Shown here in pieces: positions 34,659 through 43,010 of a DNA stretch of 64,000 nt (the first letter of the stretch is position 1; every line of letters begins with the position of its first letter). The position numbers and the translations under genes are program-made. Under the pieces are notes generated by a model that made no database searches, was not told where the DNA came from, and saw nothing but the letters and a program-made list of their open reading frames with translations. The DNA lies in the NCBI GenBank assembly GCA_910822395.1, contig OU365335.1, positions 1,116,001 through 1,180,000 on the forward strand. The letters are read 5' to 3'. Source of the DNA: Pseudoclavibacter triregionum. GTDB taxonomy: Bacteria > Actinomycetota > Actinomycetes > Actinomycetales > Microbacteriaceae.

Positions 34659-36103
34659 TGTCGAGCGCCGCCGCGTCGCCGACGCTGCCCTTGCGGAACC
34701 CCGACGCGGGCGACCGCGAGATGATGACGCGCCGCGCCTGGTGGCTCGTCGTCGCGAACTTCCTCATCCCGGGCGCGGGCTCGACGCTCGGCGGCAACCG
34801 CCGCCTCGGCCGCTTCATGCTCGGCTTCTGGCTCGTCAACCTCGCGCTCGTCGTGGTCCTCGCCGTGCTCGCCCTCACCCTGCGCGGTCCCCTCCTCTTC
34901 GCGCTCTCGACGCAGCTCGGGCTCACGATCGCCGCGATCTACCTCTTCGTCGTCGGCGTGCTCTGGGCGATCTCTGGGCTCGACACGCTCCGCCTCACGC
35001 GGATGATCCGGGTCGACCCGCTCGCGCGCGGGCTCATCTCGATGATCGCGATCGTCTGCATGGCCGTGCCGCTCCTCTTCGCCGGCTGGGCCGCGGGGCT
35101 CGCGAACCAGGCGAAGTCGCTTGTCGGCCAGCTCTTCGGGGGACCCGCCGCGGGCGTCGCGTTGCCGGCCGACGGCCGCTACAACGTGCTCGTCCTCGGC
35201 GGCGACACCGGCCCCGACCGCGACGGCACGCGCCCCGACTCGATCTCGGTCATGAGCTTCGACGCGCTGAGCGGCCGGCTCCTCACCGTCGGCGTGCCCC
35301 GCAACATGGAGTCCTTCACCTTCGCCGACGGGCCCATGCGCGAGCTCTACCCCGACGGCTACGAGGACTGCGAGGTCGACGTCTGCTACCTCAACTCCGT
35401 CTACACGGAGGTCTCGCTCAAGGACGCGGAGCTCTACCCGGACGCGGAGGAGCGCGGCTCCAACGCCGGCATCGAGGCGACGAAGGACGCCGTCGAGTCG
35501 ATCACGGGCCTGCCGATCCACTACTACGTCATGATCGACATGCAGGGCTTCGCCGACCTCGTCGACGCGCTCGGCGGCGTCGACATCGACGTGAAGGAGC
35601 GTGTGGGCCTCGGCATCAACGACGACGGATCGCCCGGCTGGGAGCCTCCGTCGACCTTCATCGAGCCCGGCTACCAGCACATGGACGGCGAGATCGCCCT
35701 CTGGTACGCCCGCTCGCGCTACGAGACGACCGACTTCGCGCGCATGGAGCGCCAGCGGCAGCTGCAGGAGGCGATCCTCGCGAAGTTCACGCCGCAGAAC
35801 CTCTTGAGCCGGCTCGGGCCGGTGAGCGACGCGATCGCGAAGGTCGTCTCGACTGACATCCCAGAGGGGATGGCCGGGATCTTCGCCGACCTCGCCCTGA
35901 AGTCGCGCGGCGGCAACTCCGTGCGGCTCGACCTCGTGCCGCCGCTCATCGACATCGAGGCGCCCGACATGGACGTCACGCGCGAGGCCGTGCAGCAGGC
36001 CCTGAAGACCGACCCCCACGCGACGGCGACGTCCTCGCCGACGGCGCTCGGGGTCGGGTACCAGCAGGAGGCGGCTCGCGATCCGAAGGAGCTCGCGGCG
36101 TAG
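34658..36103 (+). CDS. LytR-CpsA-Psr (LCP) family glycopolymer ligase
   Basis: LCP enzymes transfer lipid-linked glycopolymers to peptidoglycan outside the membrane. The 481-residue protein has four hydrophobic segments in the first 170 residues, then the LCP domain: YNVLVLGGDTGPDRDGTRPD with the conserved Asp/Arg residues, LTVGVPRNM, and ALWYARSRYETTDFARMERQ. Extra N-terminal helices compared with the usual single one are common in actinobacterial members. It is coupled to purE by a TGATG overlap. The substrate is likely the rhamnose-containing polymer encoded from 38 kb on, which is an inference. Confidence 0.9.
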   Translation: MSSAAASPTLPLRNPDAGDREMMTRRAWWLVVANFLIPGAGSTLGGNRRLGRFMLGFWLVNLALVVVLAVLALTLRGPLLFALSTQLGLTIAAIYLFVVGVLWAISGLDTLRLTRMIRVDPLARGLISMIAIVCMAVPLLFAGWAAGLANQAKSLVGQLFGGPAAGVALPADGRYNVLVLGGDTGPDRDGTRPDSISVMSFDALSGRLLTVGVPRNMESFTFADGPMRELYPDGYEDCEVDVCYLNSVYTEVSLKDAELYPDAEERGSNAGIEATKDAVESITGLPIHYYVMIDMQGFADLVDALGGVDIDVKERVGLGINDDGSPGWEPPSTFIEPGYQHMDGEIALWYARSRYETTDFARMERQRQLQEAILAKFTPQNLLSRLGPVSDAIAKVVSTDIPEGMAGIFADLALKSRGGNSVRLDLVPPLIDIEAPDMDVTREAVQQALKTDPHATATSSPTALGVGYQQEAARDPKELAA

Positions 36104-36140
36104 GGAGCGCCCGGGCGTGCGCCGGTTGCGCGGACCGCGG

Positions 36141-36728
36141 CTACGGCAGCTTCGCGATGAGGAGCAGGCCCGCGCCGCTCGGGGCATCGGCCCAATCGAC
36201 GTGCGCGTCGGCCTCGACGAGCTCGCGGAAGGGCGCGACCTGATCGGCGTGCGAGCGGACGTTGTCGACGACGAGGAGGCCGCCCGGCTCGAGGACGCGG
36301 ATGAGGTCCTCCCAGTAGCCTGGGTAGGCGGGGCGCTCGGCGTCGAGGAACACGAGGCCGTAGGCGGCGTCCGGCTCCTCGGCGAGGACCGCGCCCGCGT
36401 CGCCGACGACGAGCTCGACGACGTCCGCCAGCCCGCAGGCGGCGAGGTGCTCGCCGGCCGCGGCGCTGCGCTCGGCCTCGAGCTCGACCGTGCGGAGACG
36501 GCCGCCCGTGCGGCGGAGGGCGTCGGCGAGCCAGATCGTCGAGACGCCGTTCGAGGTGCCGAGCTCGAGGGCGCGCTTCGGGGCGCGGATCGTCGCGAGG
36601 AGGGCGAGCAGGCGCGCGGAGTCGTCCTCGAGGTTGCGGAGGCGGTCGAGGCGGTCGGCGAGCGAGGCGTCGTGCTCGCGGCCCTCCTCGCCGAGGGCGA
36701 GCGCGTAGGCGCGGGGTTCGGCGGTCAT
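36141..36728 (-). CDS. Class I SAM-dependent O-methyltransferase
   Basis: A 195-residue member of the Methyltransf_3/caffeoyl-CoA O-methyltransferase-like group. Motif I is RALELGTSNGVSTIWLADAL, the metal-site aspartate lies in YGLVFLDAERPAYPGYW and the second site in GGLLVVDNVRSHADQV. In mycobacteria comparable small enzymes methylate catechol-like or unknown substrates. The substrate here is unknown. It has its own leaderless promoter (TACCCT, 6-base gap) and is convergent with the LCP gene. Confidence 0.87.
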   Translation of the reverse strand: MTAEPRAYALALGEEGREHDASLADRLDRLRNLEDDSARLLALLATIRAPKRALELGTSNGVSTIWLADALRRTGGRLRTVELEAERSAAAGEHLAACGLADVVELVVGDAGAVLAEEPDAAYGLVFLDAERPAYPGYWEDLIRVLEPGGLLVVDNVRSHADQVAPFRELVEADAHVDWADAPSGAGLLLIAKLP

Positions 36729-36734
36729 GCGGTC

Positions 36735-36740
36735 AGGGTA
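36735..36740 (-). promoter_or_regulatory. Leaderless -10 box TACCCT for the O-methyltransferase
   Basis: TACCCT on the minus strand, 6 bases before ATG 36728, without a ribosome binding site. Confidence 0.6.
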
Positions 36741-36749
36741 TCGACGGCA

Positions 36750-36790
36750 GGTGGTTGAGGAGGCGCCGCAGGCGCCGTCTCGAAGCCACC
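36750..36790. repeat. REP-like palindrome, copy B
   Basis: Reads GGTGGTTGAGGAGGCGCC, then GCA, then GGCGCCGTCTCGAAGCCACC. Inner stem GGCGCC/GGCGCC; outer arms GGTGGTT and AAGCCACC. It is in inverse orientation to copy A and lies between the O-methyltransferase promoter and the AAA ATPase end. Confidence 0.7.
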
Positions 36791-36806
36791 GGGGGAGACG
36801 GCGCGC

Positions 36807-38060
36807 TCAGGCCTCGAGGGCGAGGGCGGAGGCTCGCTCGTCGAGGACGGCGAGGGGGACGAGGTCCAGCTCGGCCTCGGCCGCGGCGTCCTCGTAGACC
36901 TCGCGGACGAAGGGCGCGAGCATCGGCATCGTCATGGCGACCCGCCCCTGCCGCGGCGCGTAGATGTGGCTGCCGAGGATGAGCGCCTCCCGCACTCGCG
37001 TGAGCGAGGACGGCTCCCGCCCGAGCACCTCCGCGACCTCCCGGCTCGTCGCCTGGCCGCCGAGCGCCGAGAGCGCCGCGAGGTACTCGCGCTGGCGATC
37101 CGGCAGGCGATCCCACGCGGGCCCGAGGGTCGAGACCGCGACGTCCTGGGCGAACTCGCGCCCGCCGTCCTCCGCGTCGTCGAGGCCGATGATGGGCCCC
37201 TCCGCGACCTGCCAGATCGTGTCGGCGAGCAGCTGCACGTGCGCGGGGTAGCCGTGCGTGAGGCGGATGACGTACTCGATCGCCTCCGGCTCCCACGACA
37301 CCCCGAGCGGCGTCGCCGGCTCGATGAGCGCCTGCGCCGTCTCGGTGTCGGCGAGCGCGGCCGGGATCGGCCGGATCGTGAAGAGGCGCTCAGGGTGCGT
37401 GACCCCGGAGGCGATGAGCGCGTCCCGCGTCGCGAGGAGGCCCGTCGCGGCAAAGAGGAGCGGCGCATCCGGGTAGTCGACGTTGACGCGGCCGAGGGTC
37501 GCGGCGAGGCCCGCGAGGTCGTCGGGGGAGGCGACCTGCAGCTCGTCGACCGTGAGGAGCACGCCGCCGCGGCCGCGCTCGTCGCGGATGGCCCGGGCGA
37601 GGTCCCCGAGGGCGCGGGCGAGGTCCATCGGCGTCGCCGCCGGCTCCGTGTTGTGGACGTTCACCTGCGTGCGCCGCGAGACGTTCACGCCGAAGCCGAG
37701 CGCCTGGACGCCGACGCCGCCGAGCTGCTTCGCGGCGCGCTGGAACGCCGTCTCGCCGCCCTCGGCCCGGCGTCCGATCTCGCCCACCGCGTACTCGACG
37801 AGCGAGGTGCCGCCGCGGGAGGCCTGGAGGTCGATCGACTCGTAGCCGGCGAGGCGCGCCTCGTCGACGAAGCGGGAGAGGAGGACGGTCTTCCCGACGC
37901 CGCGGGGCCCGACGAGGATCGTGTCGCGGGCGCGCGTCCGGCCGCGCGAGCGCACCTCGTTGAGCGTGACCTGCCAGCGTGCGATCTCCTCATCGCGGCC
38001 GACGAGCGCGGGCGGCATGTGCCCCGCGCCGGGGGCGTACGGCGAGTGCTCCATGCGCAT
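36807..38060 (-). CDS. AAA ATPase with C-terminal winged-helix-like region (Orc1/Cdc6-like)
   Basis: The 417-residue protein has Walker A VGPRGVGKTVLLSRF (about 50-64), Walker B GVLLTVDELQ and a sensor region LLFAATGL. A C-terminal part reads LSALGGQATSREVAEVLGRE and resembles a winged helix. The layout resembles Orc1/Cdc6-like or AAA_16 proteins found as lone genes in actinobacteria, whose function is unsettled. It has no membrane segment. Two ATGs lie 6 bases apart; the first is used. An imperfect 20-bp palindrome just upstream could be its operator. It could be a DNA-binding regulator or a remnant of a defence system; neither can be shown here. Confidence 0.8.
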   Translation of the reverse strand: MRMEHSPYAPGAGHMPPALVGRDEEIARWQVTLNEVRSRGRTRARDTILVGPRGVGKTVLLSRFVDEARLAGYESIDLQASRGGTSLVEYAVGEIGRRAEGGETAFQRAAKQLGGVGVQALGFGVNVSRRTQVNVHNTEPAATPMDLARALGDLARAIRDERGRGGVLLTVDELQVASPDDLAGLAATLGRVNVDYPDAPLLFAATGLLATRDALIASGVTHPERLFTIRPIPAALADTETAQALIEPATPLGVSWEPEAIEYVIRLTHGYPAHVQLLADTIWQVAEGPIIGLDDAEDGGREFAQDVAVSTLGPAWDRLPDRQREYLAALSALGGQATSREVAEVLGREPSSLTRVREALILGSHIYAPRQGRVAMTMPMLAPFVREVYEDAAAEAELDLVPLAVLDERASALALEA

Positions 38061-38067
38061 AGCGTGA

Positions 38068-38087
38068 CATAGAACCCTGGGTCTATG
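38068..38087 (-). promoter_or_regulatory. Imperfect palindrome upstream of the AAA ATPase gene
   Basis: CATAGAACCCTGGGTCTATG has 6-base outer arms that pair perfectly (CATAGA/TCTATG) and a partly matched centre. It starts 8 bases before the ATG, where a leaderless -10 box would be expected, so it may be an autoregulatory operator. No good TANNNT box is separable from it. Confidence 0.4.
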
Positions 38088-38148
38088 CACCCATATCCGC
38101 TCATCGGGCCCTCGACCCCAGTTTGGGGCGAGCGCGAGCGCCGCGCGG

Positions 38149-39297
38149 CTAGAGGTCGGCGTGGAGCGCCCACACCTGCTCGGCGCTGTAGCCCCAGTGG
38201 TAGACGCCCTGGCGGTCGCGGCCGGCGATGCGCAGGCGCCGCTCGACGTCGCGATCCGAGAGCACGCGCGCGATCGCCCAGGCGAGGCGCTCGTGGAAGC
38301 CCGCGAGGTCGCCGCGCTCGACGACGAGCGTCGCGTCCATGCCGACCTCGACGAGCGCGGGCACGTCCGAGTGGATGACGGGCGTGCCGAACTTGAAGGC
38401 CTCGACGATCGGCGTCCCGAAGCCGGCCGCGAGGCTCGGCACGAGGAGGGCCGAGGCGCGCTGGAGCGCGACCGCGAGCTGGGTGTCCGGGATGACGCCG
38501 AGGTGCCGCACGCGCTCGGGCGGGCATCCGGTGGAGGCGATGAGCTCCTCGACGCGCTGCCCGCGCAGCTCGGGCGAGCCGATGATGACGAGCTTGAGCC
38601 CCCGCAGCTCCGGCCGGGCGATCGCGCGGAGGGCGTGCTCGAGGCCGTGGCGCGGCTCGAGCGAGGCCATCGTCACGACGTAGAACTCGGGGAGGCCGAG
38701 CTCCTCGGCGATCCGGTCGGCGTCCTCGTCGTCGTCCGGCAGGCGGATCGTCTTCGACGAGGCCGAGCCGATGACCCGCAGCCGGTCGCCGAAGTCGACG
38801 TGCTCGAGGAGCTGGTCGGCCACGGCGTTCGTCGGCGTGACGACGCCCGATGCGAAGCGGTGGGCGCGCTTGAGGAGCGCCGTCTTGAGCTTGAGCTCGG
38901 CGGGGTCGACGAGGTCGGGGTCGGTGAGGAAGGCGAGGTCCTCGATCGTCACGACCGTCTGGTCGATGCCGTAGCTCAGCGAGATGTCGCGCATGGGCGC
39001 GAAGAGCGAGAAGGCGTGGAGGAAGCCGCCGCCGACGGCGCCGGTGTGCAGGCCCTTCGGCCATCCCCTCTCGAAGGCGTCGAGGCGCTTCGAGGCGATC
39101 GCGCAGTCGGCGAGGCCGGGCACCTCGGCGCAGACGCTCGCCTCCTCCTCGGGCCCCACCTTCGGCAGGATGCCCGCGACCTCGGTGCCGTGCGGCTTGC
39201 GCCGCACGATCTCCCGGGCCAGGCTCACCGCCGCGCGGCGCGTGCCCGTGGGCCGGCCGTCGAGGAGGGGGTCGAGGAGGAGCCGGAGGGTCGTCAT
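38149..39297 (-). CDS. GT-B glycosyltransferase, family 1/4 type
   Basis: The 382-residue cytoplasmic enzyme has a Rossmann-like C-terminal half with YVVTMASLEPRHGLEHAL and the donor-binding segment LLVPSLAAGFGTPIVEAF followed by KFGTPVIHSD (EX7E-like). It resembles mannosyl/rhamnosyl transferases that use nucleotide sugars. It begins 7 bases after the rmlD stop, so it is the last gene of the rmlB-rmlD operon and probably uses dTDP-L-rhamnose. Acceptor and linkage are unknown. Confidence 0.87.
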   Translation of the reverse strand: MTTLRLLLDPLLDGRPTGTRRAAVSLAREIVRRKPHGTEVAGILPKVGPEEEASVCAEVPGLADCAIASKRLDAFERGWPKGLHTGAVGGGFLHAFSLFAPMRDISLSYGIDQTVVTIEDLAFLTDPDLVDPAELKLKTALLKRAHRFASGVVTPTNAVADQLLEHVDFGDRLRVIGSASSKTIRLPDDDEDADRIAEELGLPEFYVVTMASLEPRHGLEHALRAIARPELRGLKLVIIGSPELRGQRVEELIASTGCPPERVRHLGVIPDTQLAVALQRASALLVPSLAAGFGTPIVEAFKFGTPVIHSDVPALVEVGMDATLVVERGDLAGFHERLAWAIARVLSDRDVERRLRIAGRDRQGVYHWGYSAEQVWALHADL

Positions 39298-39304
39298 GCC
39301 GGGG

Positions 39305-40213
39305 CTAGGCCTCCGGCTGCTCGTCGAGGAGGCCGTTCGCGACGGCCTCGGCGAAGGCCTCGCGCCAGTCGCGCATCTCGGGGATGCCGGCGGCCGTCCA
39401 CGCGTCGTGCCCGAGCACCGAGTAGGCGGGGCGCGCGGCGGGGCGTGGGAAGGACGCCGAGTCGGTCGGCTTCACGTGGTCGCGCGGGTAGCCGGCGGCC
39501 TCGAAGACCTCCTGCGCGAACTCGAACCAGGTGGCCTGGCCGGAGTTCGTGCCGTGGTAGATGCCGGCGGGCGCGCCCGCGTCGAGCAGCTTCACCGTCT
39601 GCGCGGCGAGGTCGGCCGTCGAGGTGGGCTGGCCGAGCTGGTCGTCGACGACCGAGATCTCCGGCTTCGACGCGGCGAGCTTCGCCATCGTCTTCGCGAA
39701 GTTCGGGCCGCCGTTGCCGTAGAGCCACGCGGTGCGGATGATGTAGCTCCGCTCGCCGTTGCCCGCCGTGATCGCCTTCTCGCCCTCGGCCTTCGAGGCG
39801 CCGTAGACGTTGATCGGGTCGTACGGGCCGTCCTCGGGGTACGGCGAGGTCGCGTCGCCCTTGAAGACGTAGTCGGTCGAGTAGTGGACGAGCGTCGCGC
39901 CCGCCTCGGCGCAGGCCTCGGCGAGGACGGCCGGGCCCTCGGCGTTGACGCGGTAGGCGCCCGCCTCGTCGGACTCGGCGCCGTCGACGTTCGTGTACGC
40001 GGCGCAGTTGATGACGACGTCCGCGCCCTCGATCGCCGTCCGGACGGCGTCCGCGTCGGTGATGTCGAGCTCCTTGCGGGAGAGGGCGACGACGTCGCGG
40101 CCCGCGAGGGCCTTCACGACATCCTGCCCGAGCATGCCCGCGGCGCCGACGACGACGTAGCGCTTCGCGCCCGGCTCCTTCACGGCCGGAAGGCTCATCG
40201 CGGCGTCGCTCAC
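39305..40213 (-). CDS. rfbD: dTDP-4-dehydrorhamnose reductase
   Basis: Last step of dTDP-L-rhamnose synthesis (RmlD). The 302-residue SDR has VVVGAAGMLGQDVV, the cosubstrate region NCAAYTNVDGAESD, the active-site tyrosine-lysine pair in NVYGASKAEGE, and RTAWLYGNGGPNF. The GTG start overlaps the rmlB stop (GTGA); an ATG at 40198 is the alternative. It is part of the rmlB-rmlD-glycosyltransferase operon. Confidence 0.94.
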   Translation of the reverse strand: MSDAAMSLPAVKEPGAKRYVVVGAAGMLGQDVVKALAGRDVVALSRKELDITDADAVRTAIEGADVVINCAAYTNVDGAESDEAGAYRVNAEGPAVLAEACAEAGATLVHYSTDYVFKGDATSPYPEDGPYDPINVYGASKAEGEKAITAGNGERSYIIRTAWLYGNGGPNFAKTMAKLAASKPEISVVDDQLGQPTSTADLAAQTVKLLDAGAPAGIYHGTNSGQATWFEFAQEVFEAAGYPRDHVKPTDSASFPRPAARPAYSVLGHDAWTAAGIPEMRDWREAFAEAVANGLLDEQPEA

Positions 40214-41196
40214 TGGAGGGCCGCCCGCTCCTTGAGGGGCTCCCACCAGGCGCGGTTGTCGCGGTACCACTGCACGACGTCGGCGAGGCCCTGCTCGAAC
40301 GGCACCTGCGGCTCGTAGCCGAGCTCGTCCTGGATCTTCGTGATGTCGACGCAGTAGCGGAGGTCGTGGCCCTTGCGGTCCTCGACGTGGTCGACGTACG
40401 ACCAGTCCTTGCCCATGAGCTCGAGGAGCTTCTTCGTGATCTCGACGTTCGTGAGCTGGGTGCCGCCGCCGATGTTGTAGACCTCGCCGGCGCGGCCCTT
40501 GGCGTAGACCATGGCGATGCCGCGGCAGTGGTCGTCGACGTGGAGCCAGTCGCGGACGTTCTCGCCCGTGCCGTAGAGCGGGACGTGCTTGTCGTCCATG
40601 AGGTTCGTGACGAAGAGCGGGATGAGCTTCTCGGGGAAGTGGTACGGCCCGTAGTTGTTCGAGCAGCGCGTGATCGAGAGGTTCATGCCGTGCGTGCGGA
40701 AGTAGCTGCGCGCGATGAGGTCCGAGCCGGCCTTCGAGGCGGCGTAGGGGGAGTTCGGCTCGAGGGGCCACTCCTCGGTCCACTCGCCCTCCTCGATCGA
40801 GCCGTAGACCTCGTCGGTGGAGACGTGGACGAAGCGGTCGATGCCGTGGCGGAGGCACGCGTCGAGGAGCTTCTGGGTGCCGAGCACGTTCGTCTCGACG
40901 AAGATCGAGGCGTCGCGCACCGAGCGGTCGACGTGCGACTCGGCGGCGAAGTGGACGACGCCGTCGACCTGGGGGATCCATTCGTCAAGCACCTTGTCGT
41001 CACGGATGTCGCCGTGGACGAAGGTGTAGCGCTCCGAGTCCTTCACGGGGGCGAGGTTCTCGAGGTTGCCCGAGTAGGTGAGCGCGTCGAGGACGACGAC
41101 CTCGGCGCCCTCGAGGCCCGGGTACGCGTCGTCGAGGGTGCGGCGGACGAAGTTCGAGCCGATGAATCCGGCTCCGCCCGTGACGAGGATCTTCAT
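40210..41196 (-). CDS. rfbB: dTDP-glucose 4,6-dehydratase
   Basis: Second step of dTDP-L-rhamnose synthesis (RmlB). The 328-residue extended SDR has VTGGAGFIGSNFVRRTL, HFAAESHVDRSV, STDEVYG with the catalytic Asp/Glu pair next to the active site, PYAASKAGSD with Tyr and Lys, and SNNYGPYHFPEKLIPL. The ribosome binding site is AAGGA, 9 bases before the ATG. It is the first gene of the operon running toward 38 kb. Confidence 0.96.
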   Translation of the reverse strand: MKILVTGGAGFIGSNFVRRTLDDAYPGLEGAEVVVLDALTYSGNLENLAPVKDSERYTFVHGDIRDDKVLDEWIPQVDGVVHFAAESHVDRSVRDASIFVETNVLGTQKLLDACLRHGIDRFVHVSTDEVYGSIEEGEWTEEWPLEPNSPYAASKAGSDLIARSYFRTHGMNLSITRCSNNYGPYHFPEKLIPLFVTNLMDDKHVPLYGTGENVRDWLHVDDHCRGIAMVYAKGRAGEVYNIGGGTQLTNVEITKKLLELMGKDWSYVDHVEDRKGHDLRYCVDITKIQDELGYEPQVPFEQGLADVVQWYRDNRAWWEPLKERAALQ

Positions 41197-41261
41197 TGGA
41201 GACGTCCTTGCTGGTCTGCGGTCATGGCGCACGGTGGCGGGCCGCGCGGCGCGGTCAGGCA

Positions 41262-41267
41262 ATTCTA
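41262..41267 (-). promoter_or_regulatory. -10 box TAGAAT for the rfbB operon
   Basis: TAGAAT on the minus strand gives a leader of about 60 bases ending in AAGGACGTCTCCA before the ATG. Confidence 0.45.
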
Positions 41268-41321
41268 CCGGGGCGGATGGCCGGGGGTCGTGAGCGTGCG
41301 CGGGCGCGGGGCCGGTCGCCG

Positions 41322-42287
41322 CTACCAGAGCCCGCTCGTCATGAGCGCGGCGAGGACGACCCGGTCGCGGGGCCGGCGGCGGAAGGCGTCGGCGCGGCGG
41401 GCGAGGCGCGCGAGGTTCGTCGGCGTCGGGTTCGAGAGGAGCTCGTGCGCCCACTGCAGGCGCGGGAGCTCCGAGGGTGCGGCGACGTGGATGCAGCTCT
41501 CGACGACGATCCCGACGAGCTTGCGGTGCCAGCGAGTGGCCGCGAGCTGCAGGCGCTTCGCGGCGGCGCCGATCGTGCCGTTCGCGCCGATCGCGTTCGC
41601 ACCGTGCTGGCGGTACTCGAGACTCGGCGTCGAGTCGACGATCCAGCGCAGCCCGGCCGCACGGCAGAGGGCGTAGACGAGGAGGTCGTGGCTCCAGGCG
41701 TCCCTCGCGGGGGAGTCCGGGTTCTCGAGCTGGCCGATGACGAGGCGCGCGAGGCGCGGCGTCAGCAGCATCGAGCAGCCGGGGCCGGGCGTCTCGAAGC
41801 AGTAGTCGAGGAGGCGCTGCGGGTGGTCCTTGCGGATGAGCCGGCGCGCGCCGGTCTCGTCGAAGGCCCAGACGTTCGAGGAGACGCCGTCGGCGCCGCG
41901 CTCGGCGAGGAGGCGCGCGTGGCGGGCGAGCTTGCCGGGGAGCCAGCGGTCGTCCTGGTCGGCGAAGGCGACGTGCTCGTCGTCCTCGAGCGGCGCCTCC
42001 GTGAGGAGCCGGTAGAAGTTCGCCGAGGGGGAGCCGTAGCGGCCGGGCGGGAGGAGCTCGATGCGCGGATCGTCGGCGGCGCGGGCCTCCAGGAGCGCCA
42101 TCGTGCCGTCGGTCGAGGCGTCGTCCGAGACGATGAGGCGCAGCCGGACGCCCTCCTGCGAGAGGATCGTGTCGAGCTGCTCCTCGAGGTAGCGCTCGCC
42201 GTCGTGGGTCGCGAGGAGGACGGCGACCTTCGGGAGGCCGTCCGGCTGGACCTGGCTGTCGGCCTCGATCGGGCTGTCGGCGCGCAT
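41322..42287 (-). CDS. GT2-family glycosyltransferase (rhamnosyltransferase-like)
   Basis: The 321-residue GT-A enzyme has AVLLATHDGERYLEEQLDTI, SDDASTDGT and ADQDDRWLPGKL (DXD-like metal site), then DYCFETPGPGCSMLLTP. It resembles rhamnosyltransferases of O-antigen clusters and is a close relative of the protein encoded at 46856-48022. No membrane segment is predicted. The leaderless promoter faces that of rfbC. It probably adds rhamnose or a related sugar to the lipid-linked polymer. Confidence 0.9.
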   Translation of the reverse strand: MRADSPIEADSQVQPDGLPKVAVLLATHDGERYLEEQLDTILSQEGVRLRLIVSDDASTDGTMALLEARAADDPRIELLPPGRYGSPSANFYRLLTEAPLEDDEHVAFADQDDRWLPGKLARHARLLAERGADGVSSNVWAFDETGARRLIRKDHPQRLLDYCFETPGPGCSMLLTPRLARLVIGQLENPDSPARDAWSHDLLVYALCRAAGLRWIVDSTPSLEYRQHGANAIGANGTIGAAAKRLQLAATRWHRKLVGIVVESCIHVAAPSELPRLQWAHELLSNPTPTNLARLARRADAFRRRPRDRVVLAALMTSGLW

Positions 42288-42293
42288 GGCGCC

Positions 42294-42299
42294 AGGCTA
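42294..42299 (-). promoter_or_regulatory. Leaderless -10 box TAGCCT for the GT2 gene
   Basis: TAGCCT on the minus strand, 6 bases before ATG 42287. Confidence 0.6.
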
Positions 42300-42364
42300 G
42301 CCGGGGCCGCCGGGGCGTCCGCCGAGGCTCGGCCCGTCGCCCCGGGCGCGTCGCCTCGCCTGCG

Positions 42365-42370
42365 TAGACT
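42365..42370 (+). promoter_or_regulatory. Leaderless -10 box TAGACT for rfbC
   Basis: TAGACT followed by CCGCCCC and the ATG at 42378 (7-base gap). It is divergent from the GT2 promoter 66 bases away. Confidence 0.6.
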
Positions 42371-42377
42371 CCGCCCC

Positions 42378-43007
42378 ATGGAGATTCGCGAACTCAAGAT
42401 CCCCGGATCCTTCGAGATCACGCCCCGCCAGTTCGGCGACGACCGCGGCGTGTTCCTCGAGTGGTACCGCTTCGACAAGCTCGAGGAGGCCCTCGGCCAC
42501 CCGCTCGAGCTCAAGCAGGCGAACACCTCGGTCTCGAAGAAGGGCGTCGTGCGCGGCATCCACTTCGCGGACGTCCCGCCGAGCCAGGCGAAGTACGTCA
42601 CCTGCACGCGCGGCGCCGTCATCGACTACGTCATCGACATCCGCGTCGGCTCGCCGACCTTCGGCCAGTGGGACAAGGTCGTGCTCGACACCGAGGACCG
42701 CCGCGCCATCTACATCTCGGAGGGCCTCGGCCACTGCTTCGTCGCGCTCGAGGACGACTCGACCGTCTCGTACCTCTGCTCGGAGACCTTCAACGCCCCG
42801 CGCGAGCACGGCATCAATCCGCTCTGCAAGCAGGTCGCCCTCGAGTTCCCATTCCCCGAGGAGGAGCTCCTCCTCTCGCCGAAGGACACCGACGCCCCCG
42901 GCCTCGAGGCCGCGAAGGAGCAGGGCCTGCTCCCGACGTTCGACCTCTGCGAGACCTACTACGCCGAGCTCCGCTCGAAGGCGCAGGCCGCGAAGGTCGG
43001 TGCCTAG
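42378..43007 (+). CDS. rfbC: dTDP-4-dehydrorhamnose 3,5-epimerase
   Basis: Third enzyme of dTDP-L-rhamnose synthesis (RmlC). The 209-residue cupin has FGDDRGVFLEWYRFD, the histidine/arginine site in VVRGIHFADVPPSQAKYVTC, and ISEGLGHCFVALEDDSTVSYLC. It is followed 3 bases later by rfbA. The start is supported by the leaderless box. Confidence 0.95.
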   Translation: MEIRELKIPGSFEITPRQFGDDRGVFLEWYRFDKLEEALGHPLELKQANTSVSKKGVVRGIHFADVPPSQAKYVTCTRGAVIDYVIDIRVGSPTFGQWDKVVLDTEDRRAIYISEGLGHCFVALEDDSTVSYLCSETFNAPREHGINPLCKQVALEFPFPEEELLLSPKDTDAPGLEAAKEQGLLPTFDLCETYYAELRSKAQAAKVGA

Positions 43008-43010
43008 GCC

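Noticed and set aside
38116-38128. CCCCAGTTTGGGG hairpin as a terminator for the GT-B gene or as a regulatory site
   Set aside because: The stem is only 5 bp. It lies upstream of the AAA ATPase start, not after the GT-B stop in the direction of transcription, so no role can be supported.
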